From Legionella steelei (lineage in GTDB: Bacteria; Pseudomonadota; Gammaproteobacteria; Legionellales; Legionellaceae): a stretch of DNA of 64,000 nucleotides. Below, piece after piece: positions 9,751-18,972 of this stretch. Made by a program: the position numbers and the translations under genes. Location of the stretch: assembly GCF_001468005.1 (NCBI RefSeq), contig NZ_LNYY01000005.1, positions 62,001 through 126,000 on the forward strand. Direction: 5' to 3'. How positions within the stretch are numbered: position 1 is the first letter of the stretch; every line of letters starts with the position of its first letter. The notes below the pieces were generated by a model. The model did not search any database and was not told the origin of the DNA. It saw nothing but the letters and a program-made list of their open reading frames with translations.

Positions 9751-11535
9751 TCAGCCGCAAGTGGTGGTGGCTCGGAGATTTCTTTTGGCTTTTCCTAATT
9801 TAGAAATGTCCCTTTCTAAATCGTCTTTATTTTCCGCTGAGAATAGTTCTTTAAAATGGGAAAGTGTCATTTGATGGGTTTGGCCTGCGTTGACTTTTTC
9901 TAAAGCAGTTTGATATTCCAAATAAAGCTCATCAAGATCGCCCCAGGTCCTAATTTTCGGTATGTATTTTTCCTCTGCAAAGTCTTTGGCATACTCCGAT
10001 AAAAAAACTTGCATTCCATCATGCAGTGACATTTTTGGTTGATCTCTTACTTGTAAAAATTTGGAAGCACATTCTAGTCTTCCATCAAGACAATTACCTG
10101 AGAAATTGCCGCTCCATTCGTATAATAGGTCTGCTTTTTTTGCTCTTTCATATTGGGAAATGAATGAGTCAATAATTCCATTTAAACCGTGTATTAAACT
10201 AACATGAGAATAATCGTGATTAAGAGGGGCATAAGGATCAATATGAAGTTCTATGCCATTAATGGATAATAAACGAGGTTGGGTGGGATCGTTTTTTATA
10301 TATTCGTAGCCTGTTTCAATATAAGTTTTTTTATTTTCTATTAGATTTTTAATGACTTCTAAGCAAGGAAAATTATTAGTTCCTTTTTTTTTACATTCGA
10401 TAGCTACTTCGTTTAACGTTTTGAGACGAACTTTATCTTTTTCCTCTTCTCCTTTTTCTTTAAGGATTGCATCTGCTCTGCTTATTTCGACCTCAATTTG
10501 TTTCCTTGCCTCTTTCTCTGCAGCTTCTTTCCTAAGAATAAAGGGAGAGGGTTTTCGCCTAAAAAAATCTTGCAGTTTTTCTAGGTTAGTTTTTTTGTGA
10601 AAAAAAGCAGTAATTTCATTCTCCAATAAATGGCGTAATTTTCCATCTAAAGGAGGATATTTCTTTATTAAATCAGTAAATTTCGGTTTTTTAAATTCGG
10701 CATTTAATGTGTTGCGTGGAAAATTTTTTTCAAAATCTTTTAAAAATTCGTGCAAAGGTCTTTGCATAAATTCACTGTCAGGCGGGATTTCTTGATTTAA
10801 TGCATTTAGAAATTCACGTACATCTTTTGTTTGCTTTTGTTTTAACAATACAGCTTTTAAAGCAGCTTTTTGATGATACGCAATTGAAGATTCCTTTGCA
10901 TTTTGTTGTTTGTCGGCTGCTTCATCATCATTTGCCATGCTCAATAAGCCAGTTAACTTAATGACCTCTTCTTCAGAGCGATCAGGTAATTTATGCCCAT
11001 CTTCAGGTTGTATCTCGCCAGTTATTACTCCAATAATATTTGCAGAACTATGTACACCACAGCTTATTTTATCCTTTTGCTGAACTCCAGAAGCACAAGT
11101 TATTTTGTAGCCATTTAAAACTCCTTGCTCAATGCATTTAGAAATTTGATCTTTTGCTTCTGCGTAATCCTCTCCCAAGGAATCCATTATATGCACTTTT
11201 TTATTTGCTTTATCGATTACTACCGCAACTGAATGTTCTCCAAATTTTGTAGGTAAAGAAAAAAACACATAACGTGGTTCGGTTATAGAAAAATCGATCT
11301 TTTTTTCTTTTAATTGATTTGCCAAATTAAAACTTTGGCCCGCTCGATCTGGGCCTACCATTATTGAGGTAAAATTATGAATCTTTAGACTCTTAAGGAC
11401 TCTTGTGGCACTTTGAACTATGGATGAATTATCAAAATCTATTTGACTTTCTCGATATCTCTTACCGAGTTGTAATTGAACTTCAGGTTCCAATTCGTCA
11501 AAAGGCTTGTATTTTACTACCATAATAATTGCCAT
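9751..11535 (-). CDS. CE-clan cysteine protease-like protein, effector candidate
   Basis: A 594-residue soluble protein. Residues 90-170 carry the full order of a CE-clan (Ulp1/YopJ/SseL/XopD) active site: H101 in GEHSVAVVID, D118 in HIMDSLGE, Q152/Q153 in GVQQKD, and C159 in ISCGVHSSANI. CE-clan enzymes in pathogens are deubiquitinases, deSUMOylases or acetyltransferases, so the likely role is changing host proteins after Dot/Icm delivery. The rest (residues 200-594) is helical, Lys/Glu-rich, coiled-coil-like near 330-400, and not recognised. No signal peptide or membrane segment. A second ATG at 11523 is possible; neither start has a clear ribosome-binding site. Monocistronic. The fold call is moderately strong; effector status is inference. 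Confidence 0.7.
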   Translation of the reverse strand: MAIIMVVKYKPFDELEPEVQLQLGKRYRESQIDFDNSSIVQSATRVLKSLKIHNFTSIMVGPDRAGQSFNLANQLKEKKIDFSITEPRYVFFSLPTKFGEHSVAVVIDKANKKVHIMDSLGEDYAEAKDQISKCIEQGVLNGYKITCASGVQQKDKISCGVHSSANIIGVITGEIQPEDGHKLPDRSEEEVIKLTGLLSMANDDEAADKQQNAKESSIAYHQKAALKAVLLKQKQTKDVREFLNALNQEIPPDSEFMQRPLHEFLKDFEKNFPRNTLNAEFKKPKFTDLIKKYPPLDGKLRHLLENEITAFFHKKTNLEKLQDFFRRKPSPFILRKEAAEKEARKQIEVEISRADAILKEKGEEEKDKVRLKTLNEVAIECKKKGTNNFPCLEVIKNLIENKKTYIETGYEYIKNDPTQPRLLSINGIELHIDPYAPLNHDYSHVSLIHGLNGIIDSFISQYERAKKADLLYEWSGNFSGNCLDGRLECASKFLQVRDQPKMSLHDGMQVFLSEYAKDFAEEKYIPKIRTWGDLDELYLEYQTALEKVNAGQTHQMTLSHFKELFSAENKDDLERDISKLGKAKRNLRATTTCG

Positions 11536-11752
11536 ATGAGCGAAATATATACAAATTATAGTCTATAAATTAATAGTAGACAGTGTGCTATTAGGGCTAA
11601 TAAGAAGCAAGCATCATAACTATAGTTTTATTCCTATTTTTATAAAAATTGCTTTACAGAAGTTTTTCTGCTATTGTTTTGCGTCATTTGTCGAGTATGG
11701 TGCTTGACCGTGGGTTCAGGTGGCGATACTCATTATTATAGAGAGTAGTATT

Positions 11753-11974
11753 ATGAAGGCATCAATTCATCCAGAATATAAAACAGTAAAAGTTACATGC
11801 AGTTGTGGCGAGCAATTTGAAACTCGTTCAACCTTATGTAAAGATTTGAACATTGAAGTATGTTCACAATGCCATCCTTTTTATACCGGTAAGCAAAAAT
11901 TGGTAGATACTGGTGGACGCGTGCAGAAGTTCCGCGATCGTTACAGTCAGCGCTCTGCGCAAACGAAAGAATAA
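11753..11974 (+). CDS. rpmE: 50S ribosomal protein L31
   Basis: A 73-residue L31 of the zinc-binding type: cysteines at 16 and 18 (CSC) and in CSQC near 36-39 form the zinc site, followed by HPFYTGKQK and the RVQKFRDRY tail typical of the family. The start is ATG 11753, with GAGAG about 8 bases upstream; upstream in-frame codons have no site. A single gene ended by a good intrinsic terminator. Confidence 0.95.
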   Translation: MKASIHPEYKTVKVTCSCGEQFETRSTLCKDLNIEVCSQCHPFYTGKQKLVDTGGRVQKFRDRYSQRSAQTKE

Positions 11975-11982
11975 TAGAAATC

Positions 11983-12010
11983 AGGGCGCAATTTTTTGCG
12001 CCCTATTTAT
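11983..12010 (+). terminator. rho-independent terminator after rpmE
   Basis: AGGGCGCA (11983-11990) pairs with TGCGCCCT (11997-12004) across an ATTTTT loop; a weak T-rich stretch (ATTTATAT) follows. The second small palindrome TATACTTC/GAAGTATA at 12012-12031 lies just after it. The remaining bases to 12265 hold only the malic enzyme leader. Confidence 0.75.
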
Positions 12011-12265
12011 ATATACTTCACTCGAAGTATAGCTTATTGACAGATTGCTCCTGCAGTGCTAATTTGCGGTGCTTGTAGGTTCTTGTCGTTCGATTCATGT
12101 CTCAATCCTCATCATTTTATGGCTTTTCTCTTAAAATTGCTTTAAGAGTTTTATAGTCAGATGTTTGTGTGTCTGTGACACTTTGGATGAGTAATGAATT
12201 GCTCGTGGTTGGTAGGATTTAGGCCTTACTTAACTTAAGTTTTGTTTTATGAGAGGGTGAGTACT

Positions 12266-13507
12266 TTGGATAATGAAGTTTTAAAGCAGTGCGCATTAGA
12301 TTATCACGAGTTTCCAAGCCCTGGAAAACTTGGTGTTCATGTTACCAAATCAACTGACTCTCAGAGTGATTTGTCTCTGGCTTATACGCCAGGCGTTGCA
12401 GCCCCAGTGATTGCAATCGCAGAAAACCCCGAAGATGCTTATCGTTACACGAATAAAGGAAATTTAGTCGCTGTAATGACTAATGGCACTGCGGTATTAG
12501 GTTTGGGAGATCTTGGACCTCTCGCCAGTAAGCCGGTTATGGAAGGTAAAGCCGTTTTATTCAAGCGTTTTGCAGGTATTGATGTATTTGATATAGAAAT
12601 TGATGCTCATGATCCGCAAGCTTTTATTGCTACCGCAAAACGTATTGCCCCTACTTTTGGTGGGATTAATCTGGAAGATCTTAAGGCCCCTGAATGTTTT
12701 GAAATCGAGCAGGCTTTAATTGAACAATTGAATATTCCTGTATTTCATGATGACCAGCATGGCACGGCTATTGTTGTTGCGGCGGCGTTGCTTAATGCGC
12801 TTGAGTTACAACAAAAGAAATTATCTGAAGCAAAAATCGTATGTATAGGTGCTGGTGCAGCAGGAATTGCTTCTATGCGGTTACTTGTTGCTTTAGGTGC
12901 TCATAAAGAAAATATGTTGCTTCTAGATACTAAAGGCGTTATTCATTCAGGACGTGCTGATCTCAATGCTTATAAGTTTGCTTTTGCGCGTACTACTGAA
13001 TGCCGGACCCTAGCAGATGCACTGGTTGATGCTGATGTGTTTATTGGTGTTGCCAAGCCTGATTTATTAGATGCTGATTTATTGAGATTAATGGCACCTA
13101 ACCCTGTTATTTTTGCTTTATCAAACCCTGATCCGGAAATTAGACCCGAAGTGGCTTTTGAAGTACGTGATGATATTGTTATTGCGACTGGACGCAGTGA
13201 TTATCCTAATCAGGTTAATAATGTATTATGTTTCCCATATATTTTTCGTGGCGCGTTGGATGTACGTGCCAAGTGTATAAATCAATCAATGCAAATTGCT
13301 GCAGTTGAAGCAATTCGTCAACTGGTGCATGAGCCCGTTCCCCAGGTAGTAAAGGATAATTACCCAGGTGTTACGCATTGGGAGTTTGGCCCGAACTACA
13401 TTATTCCCAAGCCCATAGATCCTCGTTTAAGAGAACGAGTTCCTGCTGCTGTAGCTCAAGCTGCAATAGCAAGTGGCGCAAATCAAATGAGTAGTAATTT
13501 AGAATAA
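12266..13507 (+). CDS. malic enzyme (short form)
   Basis: Oxidative decarboxylation of malate to pyruvate with NAD(P), linking the TCA cycle to pyruvate and giving reducing power. Motifs: [11 protein letters not shown] near residue 40, the metal-binding [14 protein letters not shown] and [11 protein letters not shown] near 135-175, and the nucleotide-binding GAGAAGIAS near 195. It ends after about 413 residues, so it lacks the phosphotransacetylase-like tail of E. coli MaeB. Start is uncertain: TTG 12266 has GAGAGGGTGAG before it; TTG 12242 and GTG 12257 are alternatives. Confidence 0.9.
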   Translation: MDNEVLKQCALDYHEFPSPGKLGVHVTKSTDSQSDLSLAYTPGVAAPVIAIAENPEDAYRYTNKGNLVAVMTNGTAVLGLGDLGPLASKPVMEGKAVLFKRFAGIDVFDIEIDAHDPQAFIATAKRIAPTFGGINLEDLKAPECFEIEQALIEQLNIPVFHDDQHGTAIVVAAALLNALELQQKKLSEAKIVCIGAGAAGIASMRLLVALGAHKENMLLLDTKGVIHSGRADLNAYKFAFARTTECRTLADALVDADVFIGVAKPDLLDADLLRLMAPNPVIFALSNPDPEIRPEVAFEVRDDIVIATGRSDYPNQVNNVLCFPYIFRGALDVRAKCINQSMQIAAVEAIRQLVHEPVPQVVKDNYPGVTHWEFGPNYIIPKPIDPRLRERVPAAVAQAAIASGANQMSSNLE

Positions 13508-13677
13508 AAGTAGCATCCTGCTTGGCAATAAGGTACCTCAAGGTGTAGCAATATGCCGGATGAGCTCTGCCTGATTACATTCAGGGTAACAATAGGTAAA
13601 TTATAAAGATAAGAGGTGTAACTGTTGAAATTTGGGACAGTGCATACCCTTGCTTTACAAATATTAAGGAGATTGCC

Positions 13678-14976
13678 TTGCTTTCTGAAAACCGTAGAAA
13701 TTACGCATTAATTGGATGGCTTATTTGTGGTCTTGGAGCTTTGTTTTACAGTTACGAATATTTGCTTCGAATAGCACCTAGTGCGATGGAAACTGCTCTA
13801 CGCGAGCATTTTAATTTATCAGCCACAGGATTTGGGCACGTTTCATCTATATATTATTATGCATATGTTCCTATGCAATTACCTGTAGGGATAATGATGG
13901 ACCGATATGGTCCACGAAGATTGTTAACCTTTGCGTGTATGGTCTGTGTTATTGGAACTTTTTTATTCACAGGAACAACCTCTTTTTGGGTTGCCGCTTC
14001 AGGACGTTTTTTAGTTGGATTAGGTTCTGCATTTGCATTTGTGGGGGTATTAAAACTCGCTACCATTTGGCTACCTGAAAATAAGCTCGCTATGGTTTCT
14101 GGTATCACTTCGGCATTAGGAACTGTTGGCGCCATGCTCGGCGATAATTTTTTAGAAATATTTGTTGTTCGATTTGGATGGATTAAAACCTTAAACATCA
14201 CAGCTTTTTTTGGAATTGTATTAACCTTTCTTTTATGGTTAGGAATTCACGATAAAAAAGGTCGACACAGACAAAGTGGTACCGTTTCTGACTTTAAAAC
14301 AGGTTTAGTCGATTTAAGTATCATCATCAGTAATAGACAGATATGGATTAACGGATTGTATGGTTGCATGGTCTATCTACCGACAACTGTTTTTGCTGAA
14401 TTATGGGGTATCCCATATCTAAGACATGCTCATGGGTTATCAGCGCATGATGCTGGTTTAGCGAACTCACTTCTTTTCTTAGGTTTTACTGTAGGTGCGC
14501 CACTGATGGGCTATTTTTCTGACCGAATAGCGCGCAGAAAGCTACCGATGTTTTTAGGTGCTAGCATTGCAACGGTTCTGATGCTGGTTATTCTCTATTT
14601 CCCTGGCCTGACGGAAACGAACGTGCAAATACTCATGTTTTTCTTAGGGTTATTCTATAGTGCCCAAGCAATCGTATTTGCAGTTGGAAGAGAGTTGAGT
14701 CCTGGAGAAGCAGCAGGTACCGCGATGGCGTTTACTAATATGATCGTCATGCTCGGTGGCATGTTATTGCAACCTTTAGTAGGACATTTATTAGATTTCA
14801 GTTATTCCTTACGAAGTGGTGCTTCAGTATCTTCAGCTTTGGTTGTGGATAATGTTAATAAGTTATACAACATGACGGACTACCGCATTGCACTTGCTTT
14901 TATACCGCTTAGCATGCTTATTGCGGCTTTATTAACATTCTTTTTAAGGGAAACTCACGCTCATGCACCTAAATGA
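13678..14976 (+). CDS. Pht-type MFS permease (third copy)
   Basis: A 432-residue, roughly 12-segment permease with MFS loop motifs MDRYGPRRLLTFA (near residue 77) and GYFSDRIARRKLP (near 280). It starts at TTG 13678, six bases after AAGGAG. It overlaps the next permease by 14 bases. The pair is more alike to each other (both have the MDRxGPRRLLTFAC loop) than to the pair at the left end of the window. Substrate unknown; an amino acid is likely by analogy with PhtA and PhtJ. Confidence 0.85.
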   Translation: MLSENRRNYALIGWLICGLGALFYSYEYLLRIAPSAMETALREHFNLSATGFGHVSSIYYYAYVPMQLPVGIMMDRYGPRRLLTFACMVCVIGTFLFTGTTSFWVAASGRFLVGLGSAFAFVGVLKLATIWLPENKLAMVSGITSALGTVGAMLGDNFLEIFVVRFGWIKTLNITAFFGIVLTFLLWLGIHDKKGRHRQSGTVSDFKTGLVDLSIIISNRQIWINGLYGCMVYLPTTVFAELWGIPYLRHAHGLSAHDAGLANSLLFLGFTVGAPLMGYFSDRIARRKLPMFLGASIATVLMLVILYFPGLTETNVQILMFFLGLFYSAQAIVFAVGRELSPGEAAGTAMAFTNMIVMLGGMLLQPLVGHLLDFSYSLRSGASVSSALVVDNVNKLYNMTDYRIALAFIPLSMLIAALLTFFLRETHAHAPK

Positions 14977-16234
14977 TATCGTTTCAAGGAAACAGTTGCT
15001 TTGTGGTATGTTTATCTGCTTTGTTGGGGCTATTTTTTATTGCTATGAGTTTATCTTACGCATTATCCCCGGTGTTTTGCAGACCGAGTTAAGCATTGCC
15101 TTGGGGCATATTTCTGCGACCACTTTTGGTCAGATATCTGCCTTATACTATTTTGCATACTCACCTATGCAAATGCCTGTTGGCATGCTGATGGATCGAT
15201 TTGGCCCCAGAAGGCTTTTAACTTTTGCCTGTATCTGTTGTACGGTTGGTTCTTGGATGTTTACCCTGACCTCATCCATGTTTTTGGTTGGGGCAGGACG
15301 TTTTCTAGTGGGTTTTGGTTCTTCGTTTGCTTTTGTGGGGGTTTTGTCTCTTGCATTACATTGGTTACCCAGACGTTACTTTTCTTTAGTCGCAGGTCTG
15401 ATGACAACCTTGGGAATGTTAGGCTTGGTCTATGGTGAAGTGAAGATTACTGAATGGTCTGAGAGCATGGGCTGGGAACAGGTATTATTTTCGATAGCAA
15501 TTGTAGGCGCCGGTTTGAGTGTCTTGATGTTTATTGTGGTTCGTGATGGACCTGAAGGGCATCAGCCGAATAAACATCCTTTGCCAGAGTTCTTTCAAAA
15601 TGTTCTTAAAGTATTAATGGCTCCAGAGGTTTGGGTTATCGGTTTTGTCGGTGCTTGTTTGTATACTTCTTTGTCCGTATTTGGTGAGTTGTGGGGAAAG
15701 ACTTATTTAGAGCAAGCACATGGTTTGACTAAAGTTGAAGCAGCGAAAACAGTTTCCGCCGTTTTTTTAGGTTGGGCAGTTGGTGCTCCTATAGCAGGTT
15801 ACTTATCGGATCGTACGGGAAGACGTTTGTTGCCTTTGGTTTTAGGGGCAATTTTTGCCTTGATTTGTATTAGCATTGTCTTGTACTGGCCTGGTTTATC
15901 TTATTTTAGTTTGAATGTTTTCTTGTTTTTGTATGGTGTATTCAGCGCCACGGAAATTATTGTATTTATCATGGCCAAAGAATGTACTGGTGCTCAATTA
16001 TCAGGTACGGTATTTGCGGCAACCAATATGATAGTCACCCTTGGTGGGGTCGTTTTCCAACCACTAGTTGGTAAATTGCTGGATACTTTTGGTGATAGTG
16101 GTATTGTTGAAGGGGAGCATATCTATACTGTGGTAGATTATCAGGTTGCTTTATCTATATTGCCTCTTTCATTATTACTCGTCACGATTCTTGCGTTCTT
16201 TATCAAAGATCATAAAGACCATCCAACTAATTAA
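14963..16234 (+). CDS. Pht-type MFS permease (fourth copy)
   Basis: A 423-residue permease with MDRFGPRRLLTFA near residue 77 and GYLSDRTGRRLLP near residue 280. The ATG lies inside the end of the upstream permease gene, which suggests coupled synthesis and perhaps joint function. A palindromic repeat follows 4 bases after the stop and separates it from dam on the opposite strand. Confidence 0.85.
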   Translation: MHLNDIVSRKQLLCGMFICFVGAIFYCYEFILRIIPGVLQTELSIALGHISATTFGQISALYYFAYSPMQMPVGMLMDRFGPRRLLTFACICCTVGSWMFTLTSSMFLVGAGRFLVGFGSSFAFVGVLSLALHWLPRRYFSLVAGLMTTLGMLGLVYGEVKITEWSESMGWEQVLFSIAIVGAGLSVLMFIVVRDGPEGHQPNKHPLPEFFQNVLKVLMAPEVWVIGFVGACLYTSLSVFGELWGKTYLEQAHGLTKVEAAKTVSAVFLGWAVGAPIAGYLSDRTGRRLLPLVLGAIFALICISIVLYWPGLSYFSLNVFLFLYGVFSATEIIVFIMAKECTGAQLSGTVFAATNMIVTLGGVVFQPLVGKLLDTFGDSGIVEGEHIYTVVDYQVALSILPLSLLLVTILAFFIKDHKDHPTN

Positions 16235-16237
16235 ATT

Positions 16238-16302
16238 GTAGCCTGGTTGCTTGCAACCAGGTGTTGTCGATTATTAATCCTGGTTGCAAGCCACCAGGCT
16301 AC
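16238..16302. repeat. GTAGCC...GGCTAC repeat, copy 4
   Basis: Outer arms GTAGCCTGG and CCAGGCTAC enclose internal repeats of the GGTTGC/GCAACC type, differing from the GGGTGAAG/CGGGTT core of the other copies. It is located between convergent genes. Confidence 0.8.
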
Positions 16303-16328
16303 AAAGCCGCCTAGCCTTCATGTAATTA

Positions 16329-17138
16329 TTAGCTAAATATGGCGATTAACTCGATTACTGGCCGACGTAGTGAGCCTTGGCAATTAATAAAACGTGATAC
16401 TGGGAAGCTCTTGATTTCTGCTTTTCTATAATGGTATCGAGTAAATTCCGTGTCGTGATTGGACAGAATGACAGGAATCCCTTTTGCTGCTGTTTCTTTA
16501 GCCAGCTCAGTGAGTTCTATTTGATCTTCTGTAGTAAACAGTTTTTTAGTGTAGGGCAAATGGTGTGATTTCTCTGAAAGAAGTACATAAGGTGGATCAC
16601 AATAAATGACATCACCGCGTTCGGCGTTTTCAAATGTTTTTCTAAAGTCTTGATGGATGAACTCCGCATGTTGGCTCTTCTGATGAAAAAGCTGCATTTC
16701 CTTCTGGGGAAAATAGGGTTTGTTGTATAGGCCAAATGGAACATTATAAAACCCTTTAGAATTATATCGGCATAATCCATTGTAACCGTGCCGGTTTAGG
16801 TAAAGAAAAGAAGCTGATTTTTGTGGTGAATGAGCCGATTCATTAAAATCAGATCTTATTTGATAATATTTTTCTTTCTGATTGAATTCTGGACTGAAAT
16901 AGGCTTCACAGAGCTTAATAAATGCACTTCCTTGCTGTTGCAATGTAGTGAAAAGATAAATTAAATCTTGATTGCTTTCTGCCAACAGGTGGGAGGAATA
17001 ATGCGTATTCATAAACACAACGCCTGAACCAGCGAAGGGCTCAATTAAGCGTTTACCCGGAGGAAGAAAGGGAATAATCTTTTCTAGGCAGTTATATTTA
17101 CTACCTGCCCATTTAAGGAAAGGCCTTATTTTAACCAT
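16329..17138 (-). CDS. dam: DNA adenine methyltransferase (Dam type)
   Basis: Class alpha N6-adenine methyltransferase, predicted to methylate GATC. Motifs in the expected order: FLKWAGSK near the N-terminus, SAM-binding IEPFAGSGVVF near residue 35, and catalytic YCDPPYVLL near residue 178; PVILSNHDTEF near 223 matches motif VI of the Dam family. Length about 269 is typical. ATG 17138 is favoured; GTG 17150 is an alternative and neither has a strong ribosome-binding site. No restriction partner is adjacent, so it looks like an orphan Dam used in repair and regulation. Divergent from umuD. Confidence 0.9.
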   Translation of the reverse strand: MVKIRPFLKWAGSKYNCLEKIIPFLPPGKRLIEPFAGSGVVFMNTHYSSHLLAESNQDLIYLFTTLQQQGSAFIKLCEAYFSPEFNQKEKYYQIRSDFNESAHSPQKSASFLYLNRHGYNGLCRYNSKGFYNVPFGLYNKPYFPQKEMQLFHQKSQHAEFIHQDFRKTFENAERGDVIYCDPPYVLLSEKSHHLPYTKKLFTTEDQIELTELAKETAAKGIPVILSNHDTEFTRYHYRKAEIKSFPVSRFINCQGSLRRPVIELIAIFS

Positions 17139-17271
17139 AGGTTTTACCACGATTTATTCAGAAAGAAGTATTGCTTATTTTTAAGAAAAAAAACAGAATT
17201 TTTTGTTGTAAAATTTTATTTCATGATAATGTTTATAACCATATTTACAATGAATTAATATGTTCTTATCA

Positions 17272-17294
17272 TTGATTTTTGTTGCAAAAATCAA
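17272..17294 (+). promoter_or_regulatory. perfect palindrome before umuD, candidate operator
   Basis: TTGATTTTTG (17272-17281), TTG, CAAAAATCAA (17285-17294): ten-base perfect arms around a three-base spacer. It ends 9 bases before the umuD ATG. A palindrome with the same TTGATT/AATCAA ends stands before umuC. No LexA box (CTGT-N8-ACAG) was found here. Confidence 0.5.
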
Positions 17295-17303
17295 ATGTGA
17301 GGC

Positions 17304-17837
17304 ATGATGAGTCAACGTGGAGGTAAACGAGAAGGAGCTGGGCGCCCTTTAGGTAGGGGGAAATATGGATTAGAGCCAACTAAAGCAATACGGATTCCCC
17401 TTTCTCGTCTTCCGGAAATTCACGACCTATTGGAAAAGGAACCTAAAACATATCAATTGCCTCTGTATTCCAGCAAAGTCCAAGCAGGGTTTCCTTCTCC
17501 AGGTGATGATTATATTGAACACTATTTGGATTTAAATCAACAATTAATAAAACATCCTGCCGCGACATTTATTCTTACTGCGACCGGAGATTCGATGATT
17601 GATGCAGGAATTCATTCGGGTGATCTTTTAATTGTGGACAAGAGTCTTGAAGCACAGCATGGAAAAATTGTGATTGCAGCGCTCAATGGTGAGTTAACTG
17701 TGAAGCGTTTATCTAAAGTTGGCGGACGCGTGCAGCTTCTTCCTGAAAACCCAAAGTACAAACCAATTGATATTACAGATGGACAAGATTTAGTGATTTG
17801 GGGCGTAGTGACTTATGTAATTCATATGCCGAATTAA
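17304..17837 (+). CDS. umuD: UmuD-like S24 peptidase, DNA polymerase V accessory
   Basis: Self-cleaving subunit that activates UmuC to form error-prone polymerase V. The S24 fold is clear: cleavage bond A61-G62 in VQAGFPSP, catalytic Ser97 in TGDSMIDAG, and catalytic Lys134 in ELTVKRL. The pre-cleavage arm is about 60 residues, against 24 in E. coli, and begins with a basic GGKREGAGRP stretch that could contact nucleic acid. A second ATG at 17307 is better spaced from GAGG. umuC is not next to it but 9.6 kb downstream at 27437. Confidence 0.92.
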   Translation: MMSQRGGKREGAGRPLGRGKYGLEPTKAIRIPLSRLPEIHDLLEKEPKTYQLPLYSSKVQAGFPSPGDDYIEHYLDLNQQLIKHPAATFILTATGDSMIDAGIHSGDLLIVDKSLEAQHGKIVIAALNGELTVKRLSKVGGRVQLLPENPKYKPIDITDGQDLVIWGVVTYVIHMPN

Positions 17838-17871
17838 TAGTAAGTGTTCAACAATGGCGTCAGCTTTAGAA

Positions 17872-17933
17872 TAGCCTGGATGAAGGTCTGAAGGACTGTA
17901 ACCCGGGTTTCACTTTCGTTGAACCCAGACTAG
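17872..17933. repeat. GTAGCC...GGCTAC repeat, copy 5 (degenerate)
   Basis: TAGCCTGGATGAAGG at one end and GAACCCAGACTAG at the other, with ACCCGGGTTTC in the middle, form a decayed copy. It sits between the 3' ends of umuD and the PhyH gene. Confidence 0.65.
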
Positions 17934-17944
17934 ATATAATCAGT

Positions 17945-18793
17945 TCAGCATTCCCAAATTACAGGAAATAGAGGATGTTCCATTGGCACACCTGCAGGAA
18001 GCTGTTCGAGTAGCCCTGGAAAATCAGGTGATGTGATCCATTGTCTTGGCGCATGTGTTATGTCATCGCCGAGGAATCGTAGAGAATATACTCTTCGTCT
18101 TTGGTGATAATGCACCCCGCTTGCAGAGTGCAGCGTGAGCATATGAAAGCAAACAACATCACCAGGATTTATTTCCCAACTTATGATGGGATAATATTCG
18201 CGTTGCGCATCAATATTGGGCAGTTCAGAAAGACTTCCCTCCGGAAACCATTTGGCTTGATTATCCATAAAAGAGCGGGGCATGAGCCATGGTCCTAAAT
18301 GAGAACCCGCTACGAACTCTAAAGTGGACGCACGCGGTACTGGATCAACAGGTATCCATAAACTGCAATTTTGCCTCCCTGCCACATTGTAATAAGGTTG
18401 GTCTTGATGCCAGGGTGTCCTTTGTCGAGTACCTGGTTCTTTAACTAAAAGATGATCATGATACAGTCGAGTTTTTTTACTCTCCATGAGTTTGCCTGCA
18501 AGAAGACTGGCTGGTGATTCAAAAATAAATTGTTGGTAATGAGGGTTCGTTTGCCAGGTACAAAAGTCTTCAATAAATTGTCCTGGATCATCGCTTTTGC
18601 TGGCTATTTTGGCCCTATGGCTGAGCGATTTGAGGTTGAGCTCAATGCCTTCACGCAGTAACTCTATTTCTTCAGAACTTAGCATTTGACGAACACAAAC
18701 GGCACCATCTTTTTTATAAGCATCAAGATGAGCTTGAGTAACTGTTGCTTCAACACGTTGAATAATTTGCTGAGAAATGGAATGGTTTTTCAT
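17945..18793 (-). CDS. phytanoyl-CoA dioxygenase (PhyH) family protein
   Basis: Non-haem Fe(II)/2-oxoglutarate oxygenase of the PhyH family, 282 residues. The iron triad is readable as H129-x-D131 in WHQDQPYY and H222 in LTLHSASG, with the oxoglutarate-binding Arg in the following RRRVYSLRF. PhyH proteins hydroxylate diverse small molecules, so the substrate cannot be named. It stands alone, convergent with umuD and divergent from the MHS permease. Fold call strong, role unknown. Confidence 0.82.
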   Translation of the reverse strand: MKNHSISQQIIQRVEATVTQAHLDAYKKDGAVCVRQMLSSEEIELLREGIELNLKSLSHRAKIASKSDDPGQFIEDFCTWQTNPHYQQFIFESPASLLAGKLMESKKTRLYHDHLLVKEPGTRQRTPWHQDQPYYNVAGRQNCSLWIPVDPVPRASTLEFVAGSHLGPWLMPRSFMDNQAKWFPEGSLSELPNIDAQREYYPIISWEINPGDVVCFHMLTLHSASGVHYHQRRRVYSLRFLGDDITHAPRQWITSPDFPGLLEQLPAGVPMEHPLFPVIWEC

Positions 18794-18972
18794 TTGTTGG
18801 TGCAGAACAATATATTACTTCCATTGATAATACTCGAACTCAAGAAAAAGAACTATTTCTAGAAGAATTTATAAAAATGAGAATGATAACAAAAGCTTGT
18901 TTTAAAAAAACTCATGAGAGCAATGAAAAGTTATGATATTTTACTGCTTTGCTATAAAACAAGGATTTGTAA

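Noticed and set aside
17151-17303. LexA box (CTGT-N8-ACAG) before umuD
   Set aside because: Searched by eye and not found; also none in the umuC upstream region.
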